Of a stretch of DNA of 64,000 bases, positions 63,788-64,000 are shown piece after piece. Each line of letters opens with the position of its first letter. Positions within the stretch are counted from its first letter, which is position 1. Location of the stretch: the NCBI GenBank assembly GCA_963726315.1, contig CAVSBZ010000005.1, positions 372,001 through 436,000 of the forward strand, in the 5' to 3' direction. The position numbers were made by a program, and so were the translations under genes. This DNA comes from FEB-25 sp963726315 (GTDB lineage: Bacteria; Chloroflexota; Anaerolineae; Anaerolineales; UBA4823). Below the pieces are notes generated by a model. That model ran no database searches. It saw only the letters and a program-made list of their open reading frames with translations, and was not told the origin of the DNA.

Positions 63788-64000
63788 TCAACCCCCACCC
63801 AGCAGCTTGATCATAAGCTGCGGGCTGACGAAAACCTCCAGGATAGCTGCACCAAAAAATAGTGGCACCACCAGGGCAATGGTGATCTTTGCCCAATCGG
63901 CGATGGCTATGACCAGCCCCTCACTGATCGACAGATTCTGGTTGGCTGTCACGAAGCTTGCCCCCACCCGCAGGATGGCCGCTCCTGATAGGATGATGGC
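63788..64000 (-). CDS. SpoIIM-like (DUF95) membrane protein, C-terminal part
   Basis: Open to the right edge of the window. The last 71 codons end at a TGA at 63788-63790 and encode about two transmembrane helices, including ITIALVVPLFFGAAILEVFV. This resembles the C-terminal end of stage II sporulation protein M family (DUF95) proteins, a membrane family widespread outside spore formers. The start lies outside the window, so the family call rests on about 70 residues. Confidence 0.6.
   Translation of the reverse strand, partial: AIILSGAAILRVGASFVTANQNLSISEGLVIAIADWAKITIALVVPLFFGAAILEVFVSPQLMIKLLGGG

Noticed and set aside
1..64000. CRISPR arrays, tRNA or rRNA genes, IS elements
   Set aside because: No regularly spaced repeats, no cloverleaf-like segments and no transposase or integrase reading frame were seen in intergenic regions on either strand.

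Overview
The window looks like a chromosomal segment of a bacterium of mid GC content, most likely a member of the Chloroflexota (Anaerolineae-like). The evidence is circumstantial: the style of the complete 14-gene nuo operon, the dnaG to rpoD order, the mixture of DUF711, DinB, HNH and GerW-like genes, SpoIIE phosphatases in a non-sporulation context, and many secreted or lipoprotein enzymes. No rRNA, tRNA, CRISPR array, transposase or integrase was seen, so the assignment is an inference.

Layout. 0-12 kb: envelope and secreted functions: a GT-C type glycosyltransferase, an HtrA protease, a large FG-GAP protein, a phosphoesterase lipoprotein, and a secreted phosphodiesterase followed by a 5'-nucleotidase that appear to be one fused gene split by a single-base frameshift. 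12-20 kb: an accessory-looking, locally AT-rich tract with a decayed TPR lipoprotein, a frameshifted deoC, an FGGY sugar kinase, a deoxynucleoside kinase, a molybdopterin-domain lipoprotein and several unrecognised genes. Three decayed pieces of yifB (comM) lie between these genes, all on the same strand as the intact yifB at 19.9-21.5 kb and all on its 3' side. 21-27 kb: a CAP-domain protein, a dihydrodipicolinate reductase-like protein, a membrane methyltransferase and small membrane proteins. 27-35 kb: a GAF-GAF-SpoIIE phosphatase, a Tat-exported multicopper oxidase, an APH-like kinase and a DUF711 protein. 35-41 kb: two tandem HTH-DUF2087 regulators (one frameshifted), dnaG (two frameshifts), a GNAT and the primary sigma factor. 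41-55.7 kb: nuoA-N, respiratory complex I, compact and in canonical order, with a promoter in front and a terminator behind. 56-59 kb: a partner-switching module (membrane SpoIIE phosphatase, RsbW-like kinase, STAS antagonist). 59.4-60.6 kb: a three-gene GerW (YtfJ)-type operon. 60.7-64 kb: tyrS with an attenuator-like leader hairpin, two DinB-fold proteins, an HNH endonuclease and the end of a SpoIIM-like gene.

How the genes work together. The nuo operon supplies NADH:quinone oxidoreductase. Three secreted phosphoesterases, a deoxyribose-phosphate aldolase, a sugar kinase and a deoxynucleoside kinase could together scavenge extracellular nucleotides, but this is only an inference from co-location. 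Two SpoIIE phosphatases and the RsbW/STAS pair indicate sigma-factor or stress control by partner switching.

The most notable observations are the trail of yifB 3' relics, the split phosphodiesterase/nucleotidase fusion, and at least five single-base frame disruptions in otherwise well-conserved genes. One of those genes is the essential dnaG, so sequencing or assembly indels must be considered alongside true gene decay.
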